From an uncultured Wenzhouxiangella sp. (GTDB lineage: Bacteria > Pseudomonadota > Gammaproteobacteria > Xanthomonadales > Wenzhouxiangellaceae): a stretch of 19,637 nt of DNA. The number at the start of each line of letters is the position of its first letter. The stretch's first letter is position 1. The position numbers and the translations under genes were made by a program. The notes below the pieces were generated by a model that had not been told where the DNA came from, did not search any database, and saw only the letters and a program-made list of their open reading frames with translations. Location: positions 1 through 19,637 of the forward strand of contig CALEIM010000004.1 in NCBI GenBank assembly GCA_937876395.1, given 5' to 3'. This document shows positions 7,359-13,687 of the stretch, one piece after another.

Positions 7359-7983
7359 AGGCGATCTGTTTCTGGTTGCCGCGCCCAGCGGTGCGGGCAA
7401 GACCAGCCTGATCAGGGCTCTACTTGGCCGCTGTCCGACTCTGGCCTTGTCGATATCGGACACCACCCGTGCGCCGCGCGCCGGTGAAGTTGACGGTGAG
7501 CAGTATCATTTCATCGACGTTGATGAGTTTCAGCGCGGCGTCGAGGCCGGCAGTTACCTGGAACATGCTCTGGTTTTCGGCAACTATTACGGTACGCGCA
7601 TCGAGCGGGTCGAGGCGCTGCGGGCGGCAGGTCAGGATGTGCTGCTGGAAATTGACGTGCAGGGTGCGGCCCAGATTCGCGCGAAGCGGCCCGATGTGTG
7701 CACGATTTTCATTCTGCCGCCGTCGATGACGGTGCTCGCCGAGCGCCTGAAATTGCGCGGCTCCGACAGCCTGGAAGTGATCCAGCGCCGGCTTGGCGAG
7801 GCGAGGCGCGAAATCAAGGCTTGCGCGGATTTCAGCTGGATGGTGGTCAATGAGGATTTTGACCAGGCCGTGGCCGATCTGGAGGCGATTGTGCGTGCCT
7901 GGCCGCAGCGCCGCAGTCGGCGTCATGCCTTGGTCAAGCGCCTGTTGGATGAAAGCGCTGGCGGGAGTACAATAGGGGATTGA
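7348..7983 (+). CDS. gmk: Guanylate kinase
   Basis: Phosphorylates GMP (and dGMP) to GDP with ATP, feeding GTP and alarmone pools. The 211-residue length is standard. The P-loop is APSGAGKTS (12-20). The GMP-binding region has SISDTTRAPRAGEVDGEQYHF cut around its TTRxPRxGE core, then GNYYGT, and VLLEIDVQGAAQIR carries the Walker B-like aspartate. The lid arginines lie in RLKLRGSD and VIQRRL. Start ATG 7348 lies inside the end of yicC. The end lies 72 bases before rpoZ, a gap that could carry a further promoter. Confidence 0.96.
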   Translation: MSSEGDLFLVAAPSGAGKTSLIRALLGRCPTLALSISDTTRAPRAGEVDGEQYHFIDVDEFQRGVEAGSYLEHALVFGNYYGTRIERVEALRAAGQDVLLEIDVQGAAQIRAKRPDVCTIFILPPSMTVLAERLKLRGSDSLEVIQRRLGEARREIKACADFSWMVVNEDFDQAVADLEAIVRAWPQRRSRRHALVKRLLDESAGGSTIGD

Positions 7984-8055
7984 TTTTACTTCGCCGGTTG
8001 GTCAACGCGGCCGCCGCGAGCCGTCAGTGTAAATTTCCGGAGTTTCAAGCAAGCC

Positions 8056-8328
8056 ATGGCAAGAGTAACCGTAGAAGACTGTATCAAGGCGGTGCCAAAC
8101 CGTTTTGAGCTGGTCATGACCGCTTCCCAGCGCGCCCGCATGATTGCCAACGGTGCCGATCCGCTGGTCGAGGAAGAATCGGACAAGCCGACCGTCATTG
8201 CCCTGCGCGAGATCGCCGAAGGTGCGGTGGACAACGACAACATCTCGACCCTGCAGGCCGAGCTGGACGCTCATCTGGCCACCATTCAAGCCGAGCTTCC
8301 GTCGCCCCCCGAAGACGATCTGGACTGA
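8056..8328 (+). CDS. rpoZ: RNA polymerase omega subunit
   Basis: A 90-residue omega subunit, which helps fold and hold the beta-prime subunit and forms part of a ppGpp site in gammaproteobacterial polymerase. The N-terminal MARVTVEDCIKAVPNRFELV and the core SQRARMIANG followed by DKPTVIALREIAEG are diagnostic. The acidic proline-rich C-terminus (PSPPEDDLD) is variable in the family. A GGAG lies 13 bases before ATG 8056. Placement between gmk and spoT is the conserved gammaproteobacterial order. Confidence 0.96.
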   Translation: MARVTVEDCIKAVPNRFELVMTASQRARMIANGADPLVEEESDKPTVIALREIAEGAVDNDNISTLQAELDAHLATIQAELPSPPEDDLD

Positions 8329-8391
8329 TCCATTGTCTGCCCTGAAGCGCTGAGGAATAGCGGCGGGGCAAACGCCAAGCGCAACGCCGCC

Positions 8392-10506
8392 ATGCTGCCA
8401 GCCCCGGTTCGCGAGCTCAGGGATCTGCTCAACACCTATCTTGAGCCACCCAACGTGGCCATAGTGATGCGTGCCTATGAGATGGGCGCCAACGCTCACC
8501 AGGGCCAGCGGCGCCGATCCGGCGAAGACTATATTCTCCATCCGGTGGCCGTAGCCCGCATTCTGGCCGGGATGCGCATGGATCACCAGACGATCACCGC
8601 CGCGATCCTGCACGACACGATCGAGGATACTGATCTTGAGCGCGATGATCTGATCGAGGCCTTCGGTGAGCCGATCGCCAAGCTGGTCGACGGCGTCACC
8701 AAGCTCGACAAGATGCAGTTTCGCACCCGCAAGGAGGCGGACGCGGAAAGCTTCCGCAAACTGCTGCTGGCGATGAGCCGCGATCTGCGCGTGATTTTCA
8801 TCAAGCTGGCCGATCGCCTGCACAATATGCGCACCATCGATCATATGTCGCCGCCTTCACAGCGGCGCATATCGGCCGAGACCCTGGAAATCTACGCCCC
8901 CATCGCCGCCCGCCTTGGCATGAACGAGCTCAGGGAAGAGCTCGAAGACCTGGGTTTTCGGCACCTCTACCCGAACCGCTACCGGGTGCTGTCCAGGCGC
9001 ATCAAGCGCAGTGCCAGCAATCGCACGGAAATCATCGACTCGGTCGGGGCTGCACTCAAAAAGCGCCTGAGCGAGGCCGGCATTCCGGCGCGCGTCGAGG
9101 GACGTGCCAAATCGCTCTACAGCATCTACTGCAAGATGCGCGACAAATCGCTGGGCTTTGACCAGGTGATGGATCGCTACGCGCTGCGCGTTATCACCCA
9201 GTCCGAGCCACACTGCTACCAGGCGCTCGGCATCGCTCATTCCCTCTACAAACCCAAGCACGGCAGCTTCAAGGACTATATCGCCCTGCCCAAGCCGAAC
9301 GGCTACCAGTCGCTGCACACGGTGCTCAATTCACCGTTTGATGTGCCGATCGAGATACAGATCCGCACCGAGGAAATGGACATCGTGGCCGAAAAAGGGG
9401 CGGCCTCGCACTGGCTCTACAAAGCCACTCCCGACGGCCAGACGGCGGTGCGTGCCCGCGAGTGGCTGCTCAAGCTGGTTGAAACCCAGTCACATGCGAC
9501 CGACTCGGTCGAGTTTCTCGATGTCGCCAAGTCCGAGCTGTTCCCCGACGAGGTGTTCGTGTTTACCCCGCGCGGCAAGATCATCGATCTCAAGGCCGAT
9601 TCAACCGTGCTTGATTTCGCCTACGCCATCCATACTGACGTCGGCAACCAGGCTGTCGGTGCACGCATCGACCATGAACCCGTGCCGCTCAACACCCGCC
9701 TGGTGTCGGGCCAGACGGTCGAAATCATTACCCGGAAGGGCGCGACCCCGCAGCCTGAATGGCATGAGTTCGTGGCCACTTCCAAGGCACGTTCAAGCAT
9801 CCGCAGCCACCTCAAGAACCTGGAACAGGCCGATTCAGTGGCTATCGGACATCGCCTGCTCGACCAGGCGTTGACCCGGCGCGGCTATTCGCTGGAGAAA
9901 GTCTCGCAGCGGCGTCTGGATCGCTATCTTAAAAGGCTCGGCGTGGAGCGTCTTGAAGACCTGCTCATCCAGATTGCCCGCGGTGACACGCTGGCCCGCC
10001 TGGTAGCCCACAAATTGCTGCCGCTGACCCAGCGACGCAGCAGCGAAGAGCCTGAGTCCGAGTCGCTGACGATCGGCGGAACCGAAGGCAGCGCGATTGA
10101 GTATGCCAACTGCTGCCACCCGATCCCCGGCGATCCGATCATGGGTTATCTCTCATCGGGCAAGGGCCTGGTGATCCACCGCCAGCGCTGTCCGAACGTG
10201 ATCGTGCTGAGAAAGGAGCACGCCGAACGCTGCCTGGATGTCAACTGGGCACCGGTCATGCAGGGCTATTTCTCGGTGCGGCTGAAAATCGTCACCGTCA
10301 ACGGCCCCGGCGTGCTGGCCTCCATCTCGGCGACCCTGAGCGAGGTCGGCGCCAACATTGAAAAGGTCGAGCAGCCCTCGACCACCCGTGAAACGGCCAT
10401 CCTGCACTTCACTCTGGCGGTGACCGGACGCGACCAGCTCGCCCGCGTCATGCGCCTGCTGCGTCGCAATCGCCACGTTCTCAAGGTCAGCCGCGAAATC
10501 AGCTGA
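8392..10506 (+). CDS. spoT: SpoT-type (p)ppGpp hydrolase/synthetase
   Basis: A 704-residue long RSH enzyme making and degrading the alarmone (p)ppGpp. Domains in order are the HD hydrolase with HDTIED (74-79) and KLADRLHNMRT (Asp141, Asn145); the synthetase (about 230-345) with KPNGYQSLHT (301-310) and EIQIRTEEMD; TGS (about 388-448); a helical segment; a zinc-finger-like CCH (574-576) with His596 and Cys600; and a C-terminal ACT domain (about 628-700). Hydrolase residues are intact, as expected for SpoT. The signature usually reading RXKD in bifunctional enzymes is SFKD here (Ser292-Asp295), departing from both the RXKD and the RelA-type EXDD forms. It follows rpoZ by 63 bases. ATG 8392 is taken as start although no strong ribosome site precedes it. 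Confidence 0.95.
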   Translation: MLPAPVRELRDLLNTYLEPPNVAIVMRAYEMGANAHQGQRRRSGEDYILHPVAVARILAGMRMDHQTITAAILHDTIEDTDLERDDLIEAFGEPIAKLVDGVTKLDKMQFRTRKEADAESFRKLLLAMSRDLRVIFIKLADRLHNMRTIDHMSPPSQRRISAETLEIYAPIAARLGMNELREELEDLGFRHLYPNRYRVLSRRIKRSASNRTEIIDSVGAALKKRLSEAGIPARVEGRAKSLYSIYCKMRDKSLGFDQVMDRYALRVITQSEPHCYQALGIAHSLYKPKHGSFKDYIALPKPNGYQSLHTVLNSPFDVPIEIQIRTEEMDIVAEKGAASHWLYKATPDGQTAVRAREWLLKLVETQSHATDSVEFLDVAKSELFPDEVFVFTPRGKIIDLKADSTVLDFAYAIHTDVGNQAVGARIDHEPVPLNTRLVSGQTVEIITRKGATPQPEWHEFVATSKARSSIRSHLKNLEQADSVAIGHRLLDQALTRRGYSLEKVSQRRLDRYLKRLGVERLEDLLIQIARGDTLARLVAHKLLPLTQRRSSEEPESESLTIGGTEGSAIEYANCCHPIPGDPIMGYLSSGKGLVIHRQRCPNVIVLRKEHAERCLDVNWAPVMQGYFSVRLKIVTVNGPGVLASISATLSEVGANIEKVEQPSTTRETAILHFTLAVTGRDQLARVMRLLRRNRHVLKVSREIS

Positions 10507-10524
10507 CCACCTGCCTGGCCACGC

Positions 10525-11334
10525 TCAAGGCGCGCTGGCTTCCTCGATTTCCGGCTCCTCGGCCGGCAGCTCGACCGGACTTTGACCATAGCTATCCGGG
10601 TCGAGGCTGCGCTCGCGGATAGCGCGCGCCTCGCAGCGGCTGCACAGATGGGTGATGTTTTTCAGTTCACGCGCCTGCGCGACGGTGCCGAGAAAAATCT
10701 CGGAGGTGCGCACGCCGGTGATGTGCGAGCAGTCGTCATAAAGGTGATAGACCGAACCGTGCGGCGTCCAGTAGACGCTGTTGCGGCCCTCGTTGAGCCA
10801 TTCCACGCGCTCGGTTTGCTCGGTGTATTGCTCGACCGACGGCGGGCTGAAATCCACCCCGGCAATACCGGCGATGACCAGCGCGCCGATGGCCACGGCA
10901 GCCAGAATGCCCTTTTGCTTGCCTTCCAGATTCTTGTTGGTAAAGATCAGGATGATCAGCGGCAAAAAGGCGATGATGGCAACAAACAGGCCCATCTGGC
11001 TCTGGATGAAGAAGCGGATTCTCTGCTGTTCCGAGGCCGGATCAAGGCGGTTAGACTTGCGCCACAAAATGGCGCCGACAATGACCAGCGCCAGGTCGGC
11101 GGCAATCAGGACGATAATCCAGGTCAGGCTGATCGGTGGATTGAGCAACAGCACAATGGCACCAACCTGGCAGGCAATGGCGCCCAGCCACAGCAGCCCG
11201 GCGAACAGGCGCAGCCGGGTGGCCCGGCCCTTGCTTTCGGCCGTCGGCGTCCAGGCCTGCCGGCTGTCGATGGGCGGCGGTGTGTCGTCGCCGCCGACGC
11301 GGGTGATCTTGCGGGTTCGTTTCTCTTCGCTCAC
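10525..11334 (-). CDS. Four-helix membrane protein with zinc-ribbon-like C-terminal domain
   Basis: A 269-residue protein I do not recognise as a named family. The N-terminal ~40 residues are charged and cytoplasm-like. Four hydrophobic helices follow at about 42-64, 69-91, 113-132 and 142-160. A soluble C-terminal domain contains GSVYHLYDDCSHI (193-205) and LCSRC (230-234), so His197, Cys202, Cys231 and Cys234 could bind a metal. This YH-x4-C ... C-x2-C pattern recalls small C-terminal modules found on assorted bacterial membrane and nuclease proteins. The chosen GTG 11334 has GGAGG seven bases before it; the frame stays open to a TTG at 11358, but that lies upstream of the ribosome site. 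It lies downstream of and co-directional with the barnase-barstar pair, 129 bases after barstar, and is convergent with spoT. Role unknown. Confidence 0.75.
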   Translation of the reverse strand: MSEEKRTRKITRVGGDDTPPPIDSRQAWTPTAESKGRATRLRLFAGLLWLGAIACQVGAIVLLLNPPISLTWIIVLIAADLALVIVGAILWRKSNRLDPASEQQRIRFFIQSQMGLFVAIIAFLPLIILIFTNKNLEGKQKGILAAVAIGALVIAGIAGVDFSPPSVEQYTEQTERVEWLNEGRNSVYWTPHGSVYHLYDDCSHITGVRTSEIFLGTVAQARELKNITHLCSRCEARAIRERSLDPDSYGQSPVELPAEEPEIEEASAP

Positions 11335-11341
11335 GGGTTTC

Positions 11342-11346
11342 CCTCC
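11342..11346 (-). promoter_or_regulatory. Ribosome-binding site fixing the start of the zinc-ribbon membrane protein
   Basis: GGAGG on the minus strand, seven bases before GTG 11334. It favours GTG over the longer TTG-start frame that begins at 11358. Confidence 0.75.
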
Positions 11347-11463
11347 AGGTTGGTTCAAATGCGCACGACGCCCTCGTGAAGGCCGCCGGCGCGGATTTCA
11401 GTATTCAACGCCCGTGGCTCGGATGGCTGGGCAAGATCATAGCAAAAGGTTTTCCGGATGTAG

Positions 11464-11892
11464 TCAGGCCGCTGGTGCGTCCGCCTCGCAGGTCAACAGC
11501 ACCCACAGCGGCACGCCGGCGGCGGCGTGTTTGCGGCCGGCCTCACTGAGGATGTCGAGCAGGGTGTCAAACACTTCAGGCGATGTACGGTGCAAAACGC
11601 CGGCGTGATCAAGTATCAGCATGTAGCCCGGCGCCGGCAGCCAGGACAGATCACCAAGACTGTCGCTCAAGGCATCCCAGTTGTGGCCAAAGTCGGGCGG
11701 GAAGGCAAGCGCTGCGGCCAGCGCATCGAGCAGCTCTGGCTTGTCAACCACCCGGCCCAGATCCACCGCCCGGACCGCGAACTCCAGCGCGGCAGCGGCC
11801 GCCGCCAGCCCTTCGCGCTCGCCAGCATTGACCGGACAAATGCCCGCCCGGCGCGTATCGGTCAGAAAAGAATCGAAAGTACGCTTGTTCAC
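11464..11892 (-). CDS. Barstar-family ribonuclease inhibitor
   Basis: A 142-residue cytoplasmic protein of the barstar family, which blocks barnase-type RNases by plugging the active site. The defining block FPPDFGHNWDALSDSL (64-79) lines up with the inhibitory helix of Bacillus barstar; Asn71, Asp73 and Asp77 correspond to its Asn33, Asp35 and Asp39, the last being the main contact with the RNase active site. A C-terminal strand (VPLWVLLTCE) completes the fold. The N-terminal ~40 residues exceed the Bacillus protein. Start GTG 11892 overlaps the RNase stop codon (GTGA), so inhibitor synthesis is coupled to the RNase. The longer frame to 11952 lies inside the RNase gene and was rejected. Confidence 0.9.
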   Translation of the reverse strand: MNKRTFDSFLTDTRRAGICPVNAGEREGLAAAAAALEFAVRAVDLGRVVDKPELLDALAAALAFPPDFGHNWDALSDSLGDLSWLPAPGYMLILDHAGVLHRTSPEVFDTLLDILSEAGRKHAAAGVPLWVLLTCEADAPAA

Positions 11893-12335
11893 CGGCCGGT
11901 CTCGCGCTGAAACGCACGAAAGCTCTGGTAGTGATCGTCCGTGTAGTACCACTCGCTCGGCGGTTGGCCGCCGGTAACAATGCGGCGCGCACCGCGGTGA
12001 CGCAGGCCGGGCGTATCGACGGTGAATTCACGGTAGTAGCCGCGCGAGCGGCTCGGCAGCAGGCCTTCGCGATTTTGAAACACCGTGCCGTCCTGACGAT
12101 AGGGATAGGGCCCCCCGCGATCAATAAGCTCCAGTGTGGCATGCGCTTCGCGCGGCAAAAAATCCAGCGCCGAGCTGCTCGACGCTTCCCCACCGTGAAC
12201 CGCCCCGGCTCCCGAATCAAAAACCGGCTCCGGATCGGCCACGTACTCCAGCGCCAGCAGAACTCCGAGCACCAGCACGGCGGCCAGCATACCCAGCCAG
12301 GGGCGCGAATTTCGGATCGGGCGGCGCGGAGACAT
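11889..12335 (-). CDS. Barnase-family guanyl-specific ribonuclease with N-terminal membrane segment
   Basis: A 148-residue ribonuclease of the N1/T1-barnase family, which cleaves RNA 3' of guanosine. The catalytic domain begins near residue 59 and shows GGPYPYRQDGTVFQNREG cut at its family core, then YYREF, GARRIV and YTDDHYQSF. Glu103, Arg117/118 and His135 match barnase Glu73, Arg87 and His102, so the active site looks intact. Residues 12-29 form one hydrophobic helix after an arginine-rich start, a signal peptide or membrane anchor. No clear signal-peptidase motif follows; the linker is acidic and serine-rich. ATG 12335 is chosen because the longer frame to 12461 crosses the control region and a repeat-like hairpin. 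The barstar gene overlaps its stop. Confidence 0.9.
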   Translation of the reverse strand: MSPRRPIRNSRPWLGMLAAVLVLGVLLALEYVADPEPVFDSGAGAVHGGEASSSSALDFLPREAHATLELIDRGGPYPYRQDGTVFQNREGLLPSRSRGYYREFTVDTPGLRHRGARRIVTGGQPPSEWYYTDDHYQSFRAFQRETGR

Positions 12336-12385
12336 ACTCGAATAATATGCTAAAGCGAGACCTGGCTCCCACATAGTCTGGATAG

Positions 12386-12406
12386 CCGGGTTTGCGGAGC
12401 ACCCGG
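12386..12406. repeat. REP-like hairpin in the divergent control region
   Basis: CCGGGT (12386-12391) and ACCCGG (12401-12406) form a perfect 6-bp stem around TTGCGGAGC. There is no T-run on either side, so it is not a standard terminator. The arms and the GGAGC loop resemble common intergenic repeats with CCCGG arms. It lies between the divergent barnase and vapBC genes. Confidence 0.55.
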
Positions 12407-12429
12407 GTCGGGGATAGAATAAAAGATAA

Positions 12430-12441
12430 CCATATTTATGG
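12430..12441. promoter_or_regulatory. Possible vapBC operator
   Basis: CCATATTTATGG is a 5-bp inverted repeat with a TT centre, 10 bases before the vapB ATG in an AT-rich tract (GATAGAATAAAAGATAACC). The position suits autorepression by VapB. Short palindromes of this kind can arise by chance. Confidence 0.35.
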
Positions 12442-12451
12442 AAAAATGGGC

Positions 12452-12754
12452 ATGAAGACAACGCTGGAACTCCCCGATGAACTGATGCGCACAGTCAAGG
12501 TTCGCGCCGCACAGACGGATCGCAAGCTCAAGGATCTGATTGCGGAGCTGATCGAGCTCGGCCTTGAGCGCTCGCCCACCCGCGGCGAAAGCGATCCCTT
12601 GTCGAGCCTCAAAAGAAAACTGGTGTTCCACCCCGACGGCAGCGTTACCAACCCCGATGGCATCGACGACCCGGACTTCTTCGAGGAACTTGACAACATC
12701 CGTGAGGGAAGTCGCCGCGAGCGGCCGCGTGACCCGTTTGCCGGGCTGGACTGA
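12452..12754 (+). CDS. vapB: VapB-type ribbon-helix-helix antitoxin
   Basis: A 100-residue DNA-binding antitoxin. The first ~38 residues, MKTTLELPDELMRTVKVRAA and the helix LKDLIAELIELGLE, form a ribbon-helix-helix domain. The rest is a charged, probably flexible region with hydrophobic patches (LKRKLVFHPDG, DFFEELDNIR) suited to wrapping the toxin. ATG 12452 is chosen; ATG 12446 two codons earlier is possible, and the TTG-start extension to 12392 runs through the hairpin and is rejected. The stop overlaps the vapC start by one base (TGATG). Confidence 0.85.
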   Translation: MKTTLELPDELMRTVKVRAAQTDRKLKDLIAELIELGLERSPTRGESDPLSSLKRKLVFHPDGSVTNPDGIDDPDFFEELDNIREGSRRERPRDPFAGLD

Positions 12755-13161
12755 TGCGGCTGCTGGATACCAACATCCTCAGCGAAATCATTCGGCCACG
12801 TCCCAACCCGCAGGTCATTGAGCGTCTGTTCGCGCTTCCTTTCGATCGCCTGTTTGCCTCTGAAATGACGCGTTACGAACTGCGTCGCGGCGCCTGCCTG
12901 CGCCCCGACGCCGATCTGCTGTGGCGGCGTCTGGAGTCGATGGTGCTGCCGGTCGTGCAATGGCTGGACGTTACCGAAGCGATCAGCCTGCGCGCGGCAG
13001 AACTCGCCGCAAGTCTGCAACGCAGCGGCCAGCCCATCGGCCTGATCGACACCTTGCTTGCCGCCACGGCCCATGCCTACGGTCTGACCATGGTCACGCG
13101 CAACGTGCGCCACTTCGAGCACGTTCCCGGGCTTGCCGTTGAAAACTGGTTCTCGCCATGA
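12754..13161 (+). CDS. vapC: VapC-type PIN-domain toxin ribonuclease
   Basis: A 135-residue PIN-domain endoribonuclease; characterised family members cut tRNA or rRNA. The metal-binding acidic residues are visible: Asp5 in LLDTNILSE, Glu42 in RYELRRG and Asp99 in GLIDTLLAATA. The fourth motif is VTRNVRHFEHVPGL, with Asn117 where some members have Asp, a common variant. The C-terminal NW is typical. Translation is coupled to vapB by the one-base overlap. The pair is divergent from the barnase operon and co-directional with ridA, which starts 97 bases on. Confidence 0.92.
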   Translation: MRLLDTNILSEIIRPRPNPQVIERLFALPFDRLFASEMTRYELRRGACLRPDADLLWRRLESMVLPVVQWLDVTEAISLRAAELAASLQRSGQPIGLIDTLLAATAHAYGLTMVTRNVRHFEHVPGLAVENWFSP

Positions 13162-13258
13162 ACAGGTGTCGGTCAACCGCGACAGCCTTACAATAGGCAG
13201 CCTGAGCGCTGCGCGGATGCAGCGTACTCCTCATTTTTTGGCTGACTGGTTCAGAATC

Positions 13259-13648
13259 ATGCATAAAACCCCCGTTCAAAGTGACAGCGCACCGGCCGCC
13301 ATCGGCCCCTATTCTCAGGCTGTAAAAGCTGGCAACACGGTGTATCTCTCCGGCCAGATTCCGCTCGACCCGGCTACCGGAGAGGTGGTTGCCGGTGATT
13401 TCAGGGCGCTGGTCAATCAGGTGTTCGACAACCTGGTCGCCGTGGCCGAGGCGGCCGGCGGCTCGCTGGCGGATGTTGTCAAGCTCAATATTTTCCTGAC
13501 CGATCTGGGCCAGTTCGGTGTCGTCAACGAGCTGATGGCCGAGCGCTTTTCCGAACCGTATCCGGCACGCGCCACGATTGAGGTTTCGGCGCTGCCCAAA
13601 GGTGTGCCCGTGGAAATGGATGCGGTGATGGTGCTCGGCGCGAACTGA
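13259..13648 (+). CDS. ridA: RidA, enamine/imine deaminase
   Basis: A 129-residue member of the YjgF/YER057c/UK114 family. RidA hydrolyses reactive 2-aminoacrylate and related enamines released by PLP enzymes, protecting the cell. Family marks are AIGPYSQAVKAGNTVYLSGQI near the start (its GPYSQA and SGQI cores), NLVAVAEAAGGSLADVVK, and RATIEVSALPKGVPVEMD near the end, with the carboxylate-binding Arg104 and Glu119. ATG 13259 gives the standard length; the frame is open to 13133 but that overlaps vapC. A TACAAT at 13189-13194 could be a -10 element of its own promoter. It sits next to recG, as in many relatives where it directly follows spoT. Confidence 0.95.
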   Translation: MHKTPVQSDSAPAAIGPYSQAVKAGNTVYLSGQIPLDPATGEVVAGDFRALVNQVFDNLVAVAEAAGGSLADVVKLNIFLTDLGQFGVVNELMAERFSEPYPARATIEVSALPKGVPVEMDAVMVLGAN

Positions 13649-13687
13649 AGCTCGGGCGTATCGCTTGAACGAGCCGCGGAATCTGAC

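Noticed and set aside
6435..7466. 343-residue minus-strand frame opposite yicC and gmk
   Set aside because: Antisense shadow of YicC, whose start, length and C-terminal signature are all conserved.
12386..12406. Hairpin read as a rho-independent terminator
   Set aside because: No T-run follows on either strand, and it lies between divergent genes where no transcript should end.
12336..12461. 42-residue N-terminal extension of the barnase-family RNase
   Set aside because: It crosses the divergent control region and a repeat-like hairpin. The Arg-rich start at 12335 followed directly by the hydrophobic helix is a proper signal or anchor sequence.
13133..13258. 42-residue N-terminal extension of ridA
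   Set aside because: It overlaps vapC, and RidA proteins are close to 129 residues with the start at 13259.
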